Below, piece by piece: positions 16,586 through 28,284 of a DNA stretch of 64,000 bases (positions are counted from its first letter, which is position 1; each line of letters begins with the position of its first letter). Made by a program: the position numbers and the translations under genes. The stretch comes from Litomosoides sigmodontis. Taxonomy: Eukaryota > Nematoda > Chromadorea > Rhabditida > Onchocercidae. The notes beneath the pieces were generated by a model. It was not told where the DNA came from. It saw only the letters and a list, made by a program, of their open reading frames with translations, and did not search any database. The DNA lies in the NCBI GenBank assembly GCA_963070105.1, contig OY718803.1, positions 4,508,507-4,572,506 of the forward strand, read 5' to 3'.

Positions 16586-18060
16586 AATCTGCACCCTCCG
16601 CGCCTGACGTAGACTGTTCCAGGATGGGCGCGTCCTCTAAATTTGTAGCCCACATCGCTACGACATAATACGGTTAAACATTCTCCCTTTTCCAATGAGC
16701 TACAATATTTCCAGGTGATATAGACAGTAAATGCGTATTAAAACATGCGTGAGGAATGAGACTTCATAGGGGTTTGCGTCGCAAATTTATTCATAATGAT
16801 GATGAACAATCTTGTGAAGTTAATTTATTATGTACGACAAAGCAGCCTATTTCACATTTTCATATCACAGAGATGATATATGCGACAAAAAAAATGAGCA
16901 ATAATTGGGATTTGCAAGGGTGATGTACGCAGTACTCTAAAAAAAATTCTCAAATAAGCCGAAATTTTAATGCAAAAATTTGAAGTGGCGATCTTTCTAC
17001 GTTAGATTCCGCAAAGAGAGTATGTCATTAAAAGTGAGCTTCTAACCTGACACATTTTCATGATAATATTTTTAACGATTGAAAAGCCGCTGAATATCAT
17101 GCGAAAGTAAATTTCAAGTGTGAAGTTTCGCTTGGATATCAAATTTTACAAATTCATTTTCGTCAGATTAAAAGGAGCAAAACAAGCACTTGTAATAAAT
17201 AATCTCGCACAAATATTCAAGTCTAAAAATACGACATAAATAATACAACTATAACATATTATACACGAAGTTGAGGAAGCCACAATAGGTTCAGGGAAAG
17301 CATGCAAAGTGAAAATCAAAAACTTATTTCCCAATACGACCGCGAGGAATGCGATCAGACAAAAATGGAACATGCGGTCAATTCTGAAGTCGCATGTCTT
17401 CCAATAAGGCTAATTTTTTGTGTTTTAATACCACACTTCGCAAAGAATGGAAGTGGTAGGAAACGCACTTTCATGAAAAACAAACATTATCGAAATACAT
17501 AAAACACGCACATGGAATTGACCTGTTCTTAAAAATAAAAAGATAAAATGAAGACATGATTAATAAAAGCAATCCGCATATAGATCGAGAAAAAAATCTG
17601 CGGACCTTTTGTCAACTTATATAAAAAGCATAAAGAAAAGGCACCATCGCTAGGATGACAATCAAAAAGCTGTGAAATTAAGGCGCAAATTCGAAACAGA
17701 AACAAAGAGATGAATCAATCCAATCCAATGTGGATGCTGTCCACTTTAAGACATATAAATTACACAAATAAAAAGTTAACTAAAGAATACGAAGTTTCCA
17801 GTCAGGAAGGAAGGCAGAAAGAACAACATTACATTGTATTACACACTGTTTTGGTTATGATAAAACACCTTTGGAACAAATATGTATTCTTCAATTTCTT
17901 AAACTAGAAAAAAAAATCAAATTATGAGATTTTGCCAGTGATAGATAAATAAGATTTAAACTCCTCAACTGAAAAAGTTAAATTATGAGTAAGCTGGTTT
18001 GACCAACAACAGTGAAAGTTAAATATAAAACTCATTCACAGTAAAAAAACAAAATAGAAT

Positions 18061-20589
18061 CTATCGATTTCTTTGGTACCTATGATGATGGTGGCCTTCT
18101 GATGTTGTGTTACCAATGTTTTCTTTCGTGTGATCGACAACAATATCCTCATCTGAATCCTCATCACTCAGTTCGTTGTTGTTTCGGTATCCTTTCGACA
18201 ATCCACTGGAAAGAAGATATTTACGTATTTATTTTCACTGACATATTCAAATGTCATGACCATTGCTTTCTTCTTAAAAACATCAATATATACAAATACT
18301 AAACTTTAGAAAAAATTGTACGGAAGCCAACCACAAATTATTTGTGTTTAAAAATGTACCCGCTGGTGCTCTGCATGTCATTATTGCTATCTTGGTTCTG
18401 TGCCATTAATGTATCTTCGGAAGTTGCACTCCAACCTGAGATACGGGAGTGTATGCCACGTTGGAGAGTATTTCTCTGATTCGCTGGTTTCACAGTAATT
18501 ATCAAATTCTGAGCATTTGCTACCATCATATCTGTTACTTGATCTAAAGTTTTACCTTGCACCTGAAAGTAATGCATAAAAAAGAAAAGGAGGACAATAT
18601 CTACACCGCCAAACGAAGTGCAGAATTTGCAATGAACAGTAGTCATTCCGTCCTTGTTTTTGAAAAGCAGAATGTTAGCTGAAAAACAAACCTCTATACC
18701 ATTCACTTCAAGCACTTCATCATTAACCGCCAATAAGCCTGTGGACTCAGCCAAACCCCCTTCAACAAGACGACTGATAAAGATCCCTTGTATTTTCATC
18801 ACACCTTGTGGAGTTACTCTTACGGATGTCCCTGGAATTATAAAACAATAACTTTCTTAAAAAATAGAAGAATCTCAATTTATCCCATAAATTTGTCTTC
18901 ATTAGATTTAATAAGAATGACACATAAAGGTCAAAGTCGAAAGCAAAGAAGACCGCAGAATATAAGTTCATTTTAATGATTTAAATTTGAAATAGTTTGA
19001 TATATACGATGTTAAATGAGTATATTAGAACTATGCTACTATTTCATAGAGTGCAACCAATACGATAAATTAATTTTACCATCTCTAATATAAAATCCCA
19101 AAGGACGACCACTGCCATGCTTACAAAGTCGTACTCGACGATGAGCTTCTGGAACAATGTCTACATCTATTATTGCTGATACCTGAAAAACAATATTAGC
19201 TTGTTAAAGAATGAACTCAGCAAACTTAGAGCGTAGCTGAAAAAAAAACCCATGAATGAATACAATCAGATATCATCCGAAAAGCATGTAAGCTGTATGA
19301 TTTAAGTGATTTGTTCAAAAAAGGATCTATCGAAATCGGAAAGGCACGAAATTGGAAACGAAGACTAACCTGTCGGAAGTCTTCTGGATTTGAAATATTG
19401 TATGTTCTTTTGGGTGGTCTGGAAACTGTCGGTATTAACAGAGATAACCCTTTGCGTCGTCGATCAATTGTATCTGTACCGTAGCCATATTTTTCTTCCC
19501 AGGATTCGCCCTTCCGTTGTATTAAGAGTCGAAGTACTGGACGGGCCGATTCGAAAGATTTTCGAAAATTCTGCATAAAACAGGTTTGCCAGAACAAACA
19601 CAGTACTAAATAACAAAAACAAGGATTGCATTTCTTTATATCTCATAAAGTCATTTCTTCAGGCGAAATATAAAAATATCATCGACCAAACTTTCATTCA
19701 TTTAAAGAAATTCGAGCAGTGGCGTTTGAATTAGAAAAAGTATAACGAAAAGAAAAAGACAAATTTCTTTAAGTTGCAATATTGTTTTCCTTGTTTTACG
19801 CTTAAGCAATTTTAGCTGTTCAGCGATGAAAAGGTGTAACTTACATCATCATTAGTAATAGGCAAGAGGTCTCCAGAATGACTTGTATAGCACAATGTAA
19901 AAGGTATATTATGCAAAGAATGAAGACCCTCGATCAAGGTACGAAAGTCATCATAAGAAGGAGGTTTGTTGTCCTGAAACTGCATCGAAAAGCGTCGCCA
20001 TTCTGCATCAAATTTCGATTTCACCTGAAATAATTACTTCCAATATACATATACGCATTGTTTTGAAATTGAAGATTTTTATTATTAAAATTCAAAAATG
20101 GATGTGAGAAAAGCTGGATCGCTTGAATAAAGTGAACAGAAGCAAGAAGTAAAGTTACTTGTAAAAATGTAGGAAATATAGCATGTGGAGGCTGAAAAAA
20201 ACGAGCAGCACTGCTTCGACCGTTAGACTGCAATAATAATTAAGCTTTAAAAATAAAAAAAAAAACGAAAACAATAGACTGTTTACCAAGCAACTGTCAT
20301 TAACTTTACTACGTTGTTTCTATTTACTTTTTCACCAATACTGTTATAGACAGATTACAACAGTCAGCATAATAAACTTTTTCTCGAAATGAATCTTCAA
20401 CTGTTACGTCGGTAAACAGTAGGCATGAAGTGGATCAAATATTTGTTAGATAATTATCCTGAAGTGTTATTCTCAATCACTCTTGCAAAAAACCTTAATA
20501 GAATGCCTACTTACGCCTGAGCTATATTGCCCGGAAGACGGAGAATATGAATCATGACTGGACGGCGCACCGTCTGACTTCCACGACAT
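18061..20589 (-). CDS. par-6: PAR-6 polarity protein (PB1, semi-CRIB, PDZ)
   Basis: Eight exons: 20589-20515, 20227-20159, 20024-19845, 19570-19370, 19182-19080, 18831-18692, 18562-18360 and 18205-18061. All phases agree and the product is 371 aa. The PB1 domain begins near residue 49 ([14 protein letters not shown]) and should bind atypical PKC. A semi-CRIB follows near residue 164 ([20 protein letters not shown]), the Cdc42 contact. The PDZ domain runs from about 188 to 283 and contains the carboxylate loop [49 protein letters not shown] and [14 protein letters not shown]. These match C. elegans and vertebrate Par-6 closely. The protein acts at the cell cortex with PAR-3, PKC-3 and CDC-42. 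The C-terminal tail has an acidic patch ([16 protein letters not shown]) and a HHHH run. Confidence 0.97.
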
Positions 20590-23244
20590 TCAATTCTGCA
20601 AACAATGAAATTTTGTTTATCGAACGTCTACATCACCCATATGTACTAGCTCCGTCAAATGAATAAAACAAAATAAAGTAAAATCCAACGACGTAACGTA
20701 GAATTGGCATCCAAAAGTACTTATCTACTTCGGATTAAAATTTTTAGCAAGCAAATGAACAATATAAAATCAAAATTTTCAACATGAGAACAGAAATTCC
20801 AACTTCTCATTCAGTCATACTCTTACGGACTTATGGAAAAACCAAGCGTTTAGTCAACAAAACGATGCCAGTTTTTCTTAGTTGTTGAACATTACTGCGA
20901 CGGATGAAAGACAAAATCGTATGTCATCAGCTATAGCAAATTTAAATAAGAATTTGCAACAAGGAATCAAACTGATTTCGACATGTGCCTGAAAGTTGAG
21001 GAGCAAAGAACCGAAAGTACAAGAGAATGATAAGTGATAAGCTAGTCTCAGCTTACATAGCGGAGAACCATTCCCAAAAGTCAGCTTTTTTAACTGGGAA
21101 AAAGGAAATAACAACTTCTAAAATATGAAAAGAACGCGACAAAAGGTAAATATCCATCATTTAACGTAGCGGACGGAATAAGATATAATGTGCATGAGTT
21201 GTCAATCACCTATTCCTTTGGTGTTATAGCTATTTTAAAAGATATGACGCTTTCATTGGGAAAGTTAACTTCAGTTCTTAAACGAGTATAAAGCTATGAC
21301 TCATCAGAGCACGTCTACTTCCAAGAACTCATTAATTGAGTTGGATACAGTACGTACCGCACCTAGCACTCAGCAATCTTCGTTAATTTGTCACAATGTC
21401 ATATGTGTTAGCGATTGCTACTTTACTACTCACAATTTGACATGGAAATTATGAATCACTGATCCTTTCTAACATCTCCTACAACTCTTGAAATTCATTA
21501 AACAAATCTAATATGTCGGAAAGAAGCACTGTAGATTCGATTCGTATTCCACTGCTTCATTAAGAAATTAAAAAACAAGTATCGTAATCGAATTCATCAT
21601 TATCAGTTCAAATTCAACTGTCTTACAACCATCCTCTCCCTTCACATAAACTGCCAGGACGGACTTCACTCAGTAAACTAATAAGTTAGTGGTATTAATG
21701 ACTTCATTTGATATCAATGATATCAGTAAAGAAAATATTACAAGCCAACTTCGACGTTCTTAAATTTCTTAAGGAAAGGATAGTTCTTAAAAAAACACTC
21801 GAATTACAATTTCTGATGGTTTTTTTTTTATTAAAAAGCATTGTTATTTTGATTTGAAGCAACCGTTGTTCAACAAAATGCTGTCCATTTAGAATAAACT
21901 TGTTTATTTCTCGACCTCTTCAAATAAAAAGAAAAAGGAAAGAACATCGAACATCAACTGAAATAGTATCAAAGCAGAAAAGGAAAAACAATATTGAGCG
22001 AATACCAAATGGTGAGTACAGTTATGAGCAAACTTCACAATTCACATCTACCAGTCAAAATTTAATGGTTTTAACTTGTTACTCCGACTTTTCAAAAATA
22101 TTACAACTACAATTCAAATTTCAGCTGCTTGATTAAGCTACGTAAGAAGTTATCCTCACATTAACAAGGAAGTTTCTACAAGCTACGCTTTTAAAATTGT
22201 GTTTTTTCAAAGATTTGGGAAAATCATAAATAATTGTTATTTGACAGTAAGAAACTAGATTCAGCTTTTTGGAAGAAAATCAGCAAATAGGAACTGTAAA
22301 TATACAAATACAGGAAGGTTCTAGCGAATCTCAAAATTTGTTCATGACTCTTACATTTATTAATGAGTACAGCAAAATGTTTTATTCATCCATTCTTAAA
22401 AACACCATTAATGTTAACAATTTAACAACTACAAATATACTAATATGGGAAATTTCTATGAAGTGCATGCTCCCAACTCATAGGATCTCATAGCTCTTCA
22501 AAATAGATGATGACTTTCGAGCATGTATAGATAATACACAAAATCTGATTTCTTTAATCAAGTACACAGATATTCGAAGTTATAGACAATATACAGCATG
22601 TGTTAAAAAATATGTAAAACAGCACAAACACACGATGAAAAGACAAATAGAGCTTACATGAAGACTTCAGAAGTGATTTGAAAGTGCACCTTTCAATAGC
22701 TAAACTGTGAAATTGTGCTTCTACCAGCTCACAGGCATTAGTCACTATGTTTCCAATAAAAAAATATGTTAATATGTTCTAAGACAAAAAAGCAAGTGAA
22801 TTCGTCTCTGAAGTATAACAAATACAAGAAGTTATGAAAACTTCAAAAACAGAAAAGAATAATTTCAAGTCCTAACCACATAATCAATATCAACCCCTGA
22901 CAATTATAACTCTCGGAATTATACAACAACATTAATAACATTTATTGAAAGCACACAATTTAAATATAAAAAGCAATCAGCCAACACTCCACCAAATGCA
23001 AACAAATTGATTTTGAATAAGGAAAAAACATACCACAAAAAAATAAGCTGTTTTTGACGGAAGGTTTTAATTTCAACTAAAACGATGAAAATAAACTAGA
23101 TAATGATAGTACTTGATTACCAATTCAGATTCGTTGATGTGTGCTCTAAAATATGTCAGCATGAAGAGATTCCAGTTTCGAAATTTAACGATAAAACGGA
23201 AGCTTCAAAATTGTAGTTAACTGTACCTGAAGCAATAACTCCTT
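20590..23244. other. Intergenic upstream of par-6
   Basis: It holds the par-6 promoter region and the 3' flank of RWDD1. The sequence is AT-rich; the few open frames are short, lysine- and asparagine-rich and have no splice partners. No gene was supported. Confidence 0.6.
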
Positions 23245-26200
23245 TCATCGTTGTTCTCCGTCATTTTCACCGGGATCTAAACCACCAATATCCTAAATAT
23301 TTTTGAAGTTTATACGGTTAATTTTGGGCAGAAATATAATACTACATGGGATTTTAGTTTCATAAATTTTTTTTTTATTTTTACGACAAAGGCTAGACTT
23401 GTTGCTTGTCATCAACACTGAAGAGGTTCTTAATTTCTCTAATCAGAAGGAGATTAGCATAAGATTTGCATAACAAAAAATTACAAAACGATGTTGCGGA
23501 GTAACTGTATGTAATACAATCAAGTTATCTATACTTCGAGCTAATGCTTTGTGATAGTATTCGATAAAACAACCTCCTCAAAGAGTGACTCATCGAATTC
23601 AATTTCATTGCCTGTTGCTTGCATCAATGCTACATCGGATAAGTTTAATGCTGAGTCACGAAGGAACAGCTGCCGACCTGTTAATTTTCCACTTCCTTCT
23701 ACTTCGCGAGTCTGGAAAAAGCAGGTTTTTAATTTTAAAAATATATATAATTTAAGTAATTCGACAGAGCCCATAAACAATTAACGTAAAATTTCAGTTA
23801 CTCTGAAGTAATCGAATTTCAGTTACTGAATAAAAAAATTACATTGTGCATTGAGAATTAATTATAAATAATCTGAATAGGTTAACTAAAGAACAAATGA
23901 TGGTTAATAATGTAGGAGAATAATGTTGGATCTCCAACATCCAGCAGTCTCTCTTTCACTCAAAGCTTGGATAATGACATGCTCCTATGTTTATTAATTT
24001 CTATGTAATATAAACGATTTAATAGGAACCTTTCTGTCATGAGCATTATTAAAAGGTACAACAAAAATTCGCTTAGAAGAAAATGCTGTTCTAAAACTTC
24101 AAAAAGAATGTAAAATTATCTTAGCAATGGACAATCATTTTCTACGAAACAGTAAAAAATGTCACCAGTACGTGACACACATGATTCGATGGTGCCAATA
24201 AAATAAAATTGAACCATTTGACTTCGCTAAGCTCATAAACAAAATGATAAATAGTTCGTCAGCATTTAACCGTCATGAATGAAAAGAAGGTAATAGTACA
24301 GAGACGTTCAAGGTCGATCGGGAATCGACCGTTATAATTGTTGCTATAGACGCATAGCTTTGCAGCACGGTGCTCCTATGCAAACAAACGTATGCGTTCT
24401 GATTTCCTTCGATAAACGAATTTTAATAGCAATTACGGATATGTTTACGGCTATATTATTGAAACGTTCTAAAAGTGTGCTTCTTGACATGACACTGATC
24501 ATCACTAGGCTTCCCGAGGTTCTCGAACAAATAATAATCTTTTTAAAAAGTTATCATATTGTTTTTTATTTGCAAAAAAGTTGCGAAAGTCAATTGACTT
24601 CCCATACGCTAGAGAGGAACAGAGGATGACCTCTCACTATTCAAAACCACAGCCTGCACCACTCCCACTCTAGGTTAAAACACATTTTTTTTAAAGACAT
24701 ATTGAAGCGTTATTAATCGTTGTTGTGTACGAATTTCATGATCAGTTTCCAGTATATTGGCAAAAATAAGAACAATTCCTGGAAATTTCGAAAAGTTACA
24801 ATTCGAAAAACGAGCCGTTGCAATTTAAAGACGAAAAAGAGAAATCTTTACCCATTTTTCTTTTTCTTCGATAACTCGCATTTCGGCATCAAATTTTTTC
24901 TTCCATGCTAGAAATGCTTCTGGTGTAACTCGAGTGCCTGTAAAACTTCGAGTGGATTTAACGAAACCGTAGCAAAATTACAAATTCTATCGCTCTGTAG
25001 AAAATCAGCCCTAATTAAAACGACTTTTTTGTGGTTTTCAAGATTCAAAAATTGAAATGCCTTCGATTTATTAGTGAGTAGCTTTTGTCGTTTAGAAAGC
25101 AAACGATGATTAAGAAACAATAAAGATACACGTTAATCATACAAAAGAGAGCAAGGATGGAAGAAAGGAGTCTAAAAAAATGAGTAGCAAGAAGAAAGAA
25201 GTAGAGGGAAGGTGGAAGTGAGACAGAAGTGATTGAATTCTGTGCAGATTGCAATCCAGGTGGTGGTAGAAATGGCAGTGTAGGTACTGGTATTAATAAA
25301 AGAATGAAGAGAATCAGAGAGTGGAGGAACGTGAAGAGGCACTGGGGAAGCATTGTATTCAAACGCAGTTATCCTTGTCATTTCGTGTCACAACACTGCC
25401 GTTGCAGGAGGAGACGCTGCGAAAACAGTAATAACTACTACTACTACTACAGCAGCGATTCTCACGTCCCATACAGATGAAGTCATTTACCTACTTACTA
25501 CCTACCCACCTTGCCACTCCATCCTGCAACATCTTCAGCATTCCATTCTACCCACACTCTTGGAGTGAAGATGTAAGAGGTAGTAGTAAGCAGGCTAGGC
25601 TAATCCGCAACATTTTTTCTTTCTTCATTACTCTTACAGGTGCATGATGGTAGTCAACCGAATGTAATCTTTTCTTGCTAAAGAAATTCACTACAAACTG
25701 GTTGAGAGAATCGCACCATAATTAATAATAAGCTTTCCAAAAGTTTAATCATCAATTGATTTTGCAGAAATGATAATTGCTGCACTATTTTAATGAATAC
25801 CGAAATTTTGAAGACTTCGAATTTCTTTTTTCCTCATATATTGTTCAAAATTTAGCTGGTACGATGCTTAAATTCTGGATCTAACGTCTTATTTTGATAA
25901 GAAAGCATCAAATGAGAGTTGCAAGTCTGCTGACCTCAGAAGAACGAAGAACTAACTGACGGATTCACTTATAGTGAATAATCTATTGTTGAAATTATTC
26001 AAACCATACAATAAAACAAAACATTTTAAAAATATAATGAGGTTAGCCTTTTGATTTTTTGATCTTTTAATATTATATTTAAATATTATAAAGAATTTTC
26101 AAATAAATCGATTTAATTGTTGTGTGTTTTGGCAGGGTAAATTCCAAAAACAATTAAAATCATCTCAACATCGTTACTTTGTCGCAATACCACAACGGAA

Positions 26201-27042
26201 AATGAACCTTCAAATTTCTTTCTTTCTTGCGCTTCTTTTTCTTCTACTGCTTTTTGTTCTGCTTTTGTTTTTTCAGTTTCTAAGTCTTCAACCAAGTGTC
26301 CTATTTCGTCCTATAAAGCCAAAATAAAATGGCTTAATTTTCATAAGAACCGTCATAAAAACTATTTCTCTAGGCAGCTGAGAGAACGAGTAGGTATTAA
26401 ATAGTTTGATAGTTAGTAGATGAGTGGAAGTCGAAGTTTTCCTTTTATTTTTTTTAAATTACAAATACGATCTCAAAAACATTTGCTTGTTGCCTATGGT
26501 TAGATGAATATTCTATTTTAGATTATTTCGAAAATTAATGCGAATGTTGCAAATGGGCAAAAACCTGTAAAGCTGATATGATGGTGAATACCAATGGCAT
26601 ACCAAGATTGTCCTGTGCCACATCACACAGCATTCTCTGCACTCTTTCAATACGTTCACTGCTGAATGTGTTCTCCAGTCCAAATATTTCAATTTCTGGT
26701 GCAACATCAGGATAATTGCTTGATAACCGAAGGTCCAGTGTCACTTGGAACACAGAAGGAGCCTCTTTCCCCTTAAAATTAACTACGTAAAGGTGAAACA
26801 ATGGAAAGTTAATGACTTATTTTTTAAATCGATGATTCAAGTCAAGGACAACTGTATGAATATAACGTTAAAAAGCATATTACGAAGGAGGAATTTTACA
26901 TATGTTAATGAAGTACCTGGTGAGAATGCAACGATATCTTTATGGCGATATTGGGGTATTCACTCGACACAACTTCTAACTCATCCGGATAGATCACTGC
27001 AAGTGCTCCAAGCTCTTCAGCCTGTGTTTCCTTGTAATCCAT
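23245..27042 (-). CDS. RWDD1: RWD domain-containing protein 1
   Basis: Six exons: 27042-26917, 26771-26565, 26310-26208, 24937-24852, 23711-23574 and 23292-23245. The product is 235 aa, against 243 in human RWDD1. The N-terminal RWD fold (about residues 1-110) starts MDYKETQAEELGALAVIYPD and includes SNYPDVAPEIEIFGLEN and NLGMPLVFTIISALQ. A charged coiled-coil follows (EDLETEKTKAEQKAVEEKEA). The C-terminal module is GTRVTPEAFLAWKKKFDAEM, then GKLTGRQLFLRDSALNLSD and GNEIEFDESLFEE, as in human RWDD1. RWDD1/DFRP2-type proteins bind and stabilise the DRG2 GTPase; that role is family knowledge. The acceptor of exon 2 is taken as ttttaag at 26772 because it keeps frame and family spacing. Introns 3 and 4 are over 1 kb each. 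Confidence 0.93.
24312..24381. other. Two adjacent hairpins inside RWDD1 intron 4
   Basis: GGTCGAT (24312-24318) pairs with ATCGACC (24324-24330) around a 5-base loop. Twenty-one bases on, GCATAG (24352-24357) pairs with CTATGC (24376-24381), with an inner AGCA/TGCT pair (24364-24367 with 24371-24374). Both are read directly; any RNA function is speculative. Confidence 0.35.
25434..25453. repeat. Short ACT trinucleotide run in RWDD1 intron 3
   Basis: About six consecutive ACT units, directly visible, within a purine/pyrimidine-biased part of the intron. Confidence 0.6.
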
Positions 27043-28284
27043 TTCTTAAAACTATCAATGAAAAAATTTGTCAGCAAATTGCGTCACTTAATAACATTTT
27101 CTGACATCTTTTCTCAAAACACACGAAACCTAGCAAACTTCTGCTGCCAGTTGAATTATCTGTGTGAACTACATTGAAACCTCAAACAAAACCAAAATTT
27201 TTCTACTACAGTTACTCAAACATTCTACATCTCTCTCGAATTAGCCTACTTCTGTTAAACACAGCGTAAAAAAAATATGCTAAGATGTGGGCAATGAAAA
27301 AGAAATTATCATGATCTCATAATGGAACTATAAAATGCCAATCATTACGCCACAAATAGGACAATGGCAAGCACTCGCAAACTAGGTAGAAGTTCAGGAA
27401 AAAATCCTGATAACAGTGATTATTTGTAAATAGGACAGTGTCTAGGCTAATGCTTCCAATGATGATTCCGTTACCTGATCTTAGGCTATAAGCCTAATGT
27501 TTTTCTACCTTCATCAGTTCCCTGCTTCAACCAATTACTGTTTTACTTTTATCAGTGAATTGATTGACAGAAATGAGCTTCTAGCGATAGATGGAAAACG
27601 AATAGTCTTAAAGTAAAGTAAAAGGGATGTAGATTCCGGATTCCACACAATTTTTTATTTAACGTAAGCATTAGCCGTGGGAATATTCACCTTTTCATTA
27701 GAAACAAATAGACTTTTCAACTTGAATTGACGAAATCAAAGACTTCACTGCAAAAAGGATCTTTGAAAAATTTTATTTCAGAAATATTTTCAAGCAATAT
27801 ATGAACTAAGATTATAATTAGTGCATATGCCGTACATAAACAACAACTAACCAAACCGAAAGATTGAGTATGGAGATAGAATACTACAGAATAATTAAAT
27901 TCGTTACAAAATAATGCGAATTTTAATAGAGTTAAATGACTGCGAGCAAACGAAAGACTGAATCTAAACGTCAAGATGCAGTTTAGAAGTGATGAGGTAG
28001 CCTATAAAATTTCACTAATTTCAAATCAAATTTAAACCGAAAGAACAGGATTTCAATCGAATGTGACATCAGTTCTACTAGGAATTAAGTTTTGAGCAAA
28101 ACGATCCAATACATATATTATAATTTTTCATGACATATAGAAAAGATATATGAAAACAGAAAAGAAAGATAAAAATGAAGTATATCCAATTATTAAAATA
28201 AGTGTACTTTGTTCGTTGCTATAAGACACTAAATTTCCAATGCTCCTATAACTGGTCCTATAACACGTAAAATCAACAATTTGG
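27043..28284. other. Intergenic between RWDD1 and the M20 peptidase
   Basis: Both flanking genes read leftward. The 1.2-kb gap includes the RWDD1 promoter and the peptidase 3' flank. No further gene or RNA is supported. Confidence 0.6.

Larger units (their letters stand above)
12607..18060. other. Long gene-poor stretch
   Basis: About 5.4 kb between the unrecognised membrane-protein gene and the 3' end of par-6. Short open frames are present but none has splice partners or protein-like composition. It contains an AT microsatellite, a G-rich tract, a pyrimidine-rich tract near 15190-15220 and a GC-rich patch near 16440-16680. It probably includes the missing first exon(s) and promoter of the gene to its left. 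Confidence 0.55.

Noticed and set aside
24360..24629. 89-codon frame in an RWDD1 intron
   Set aside because: On the opposite strand to the host gene, no splice sites in phase, and no recognisable motif.
27990..28000. TGAGGTAG, the let-7 seed
   Set aside because: Only eight bases match; the rest of let-7 and a precursor hairpin are absent.
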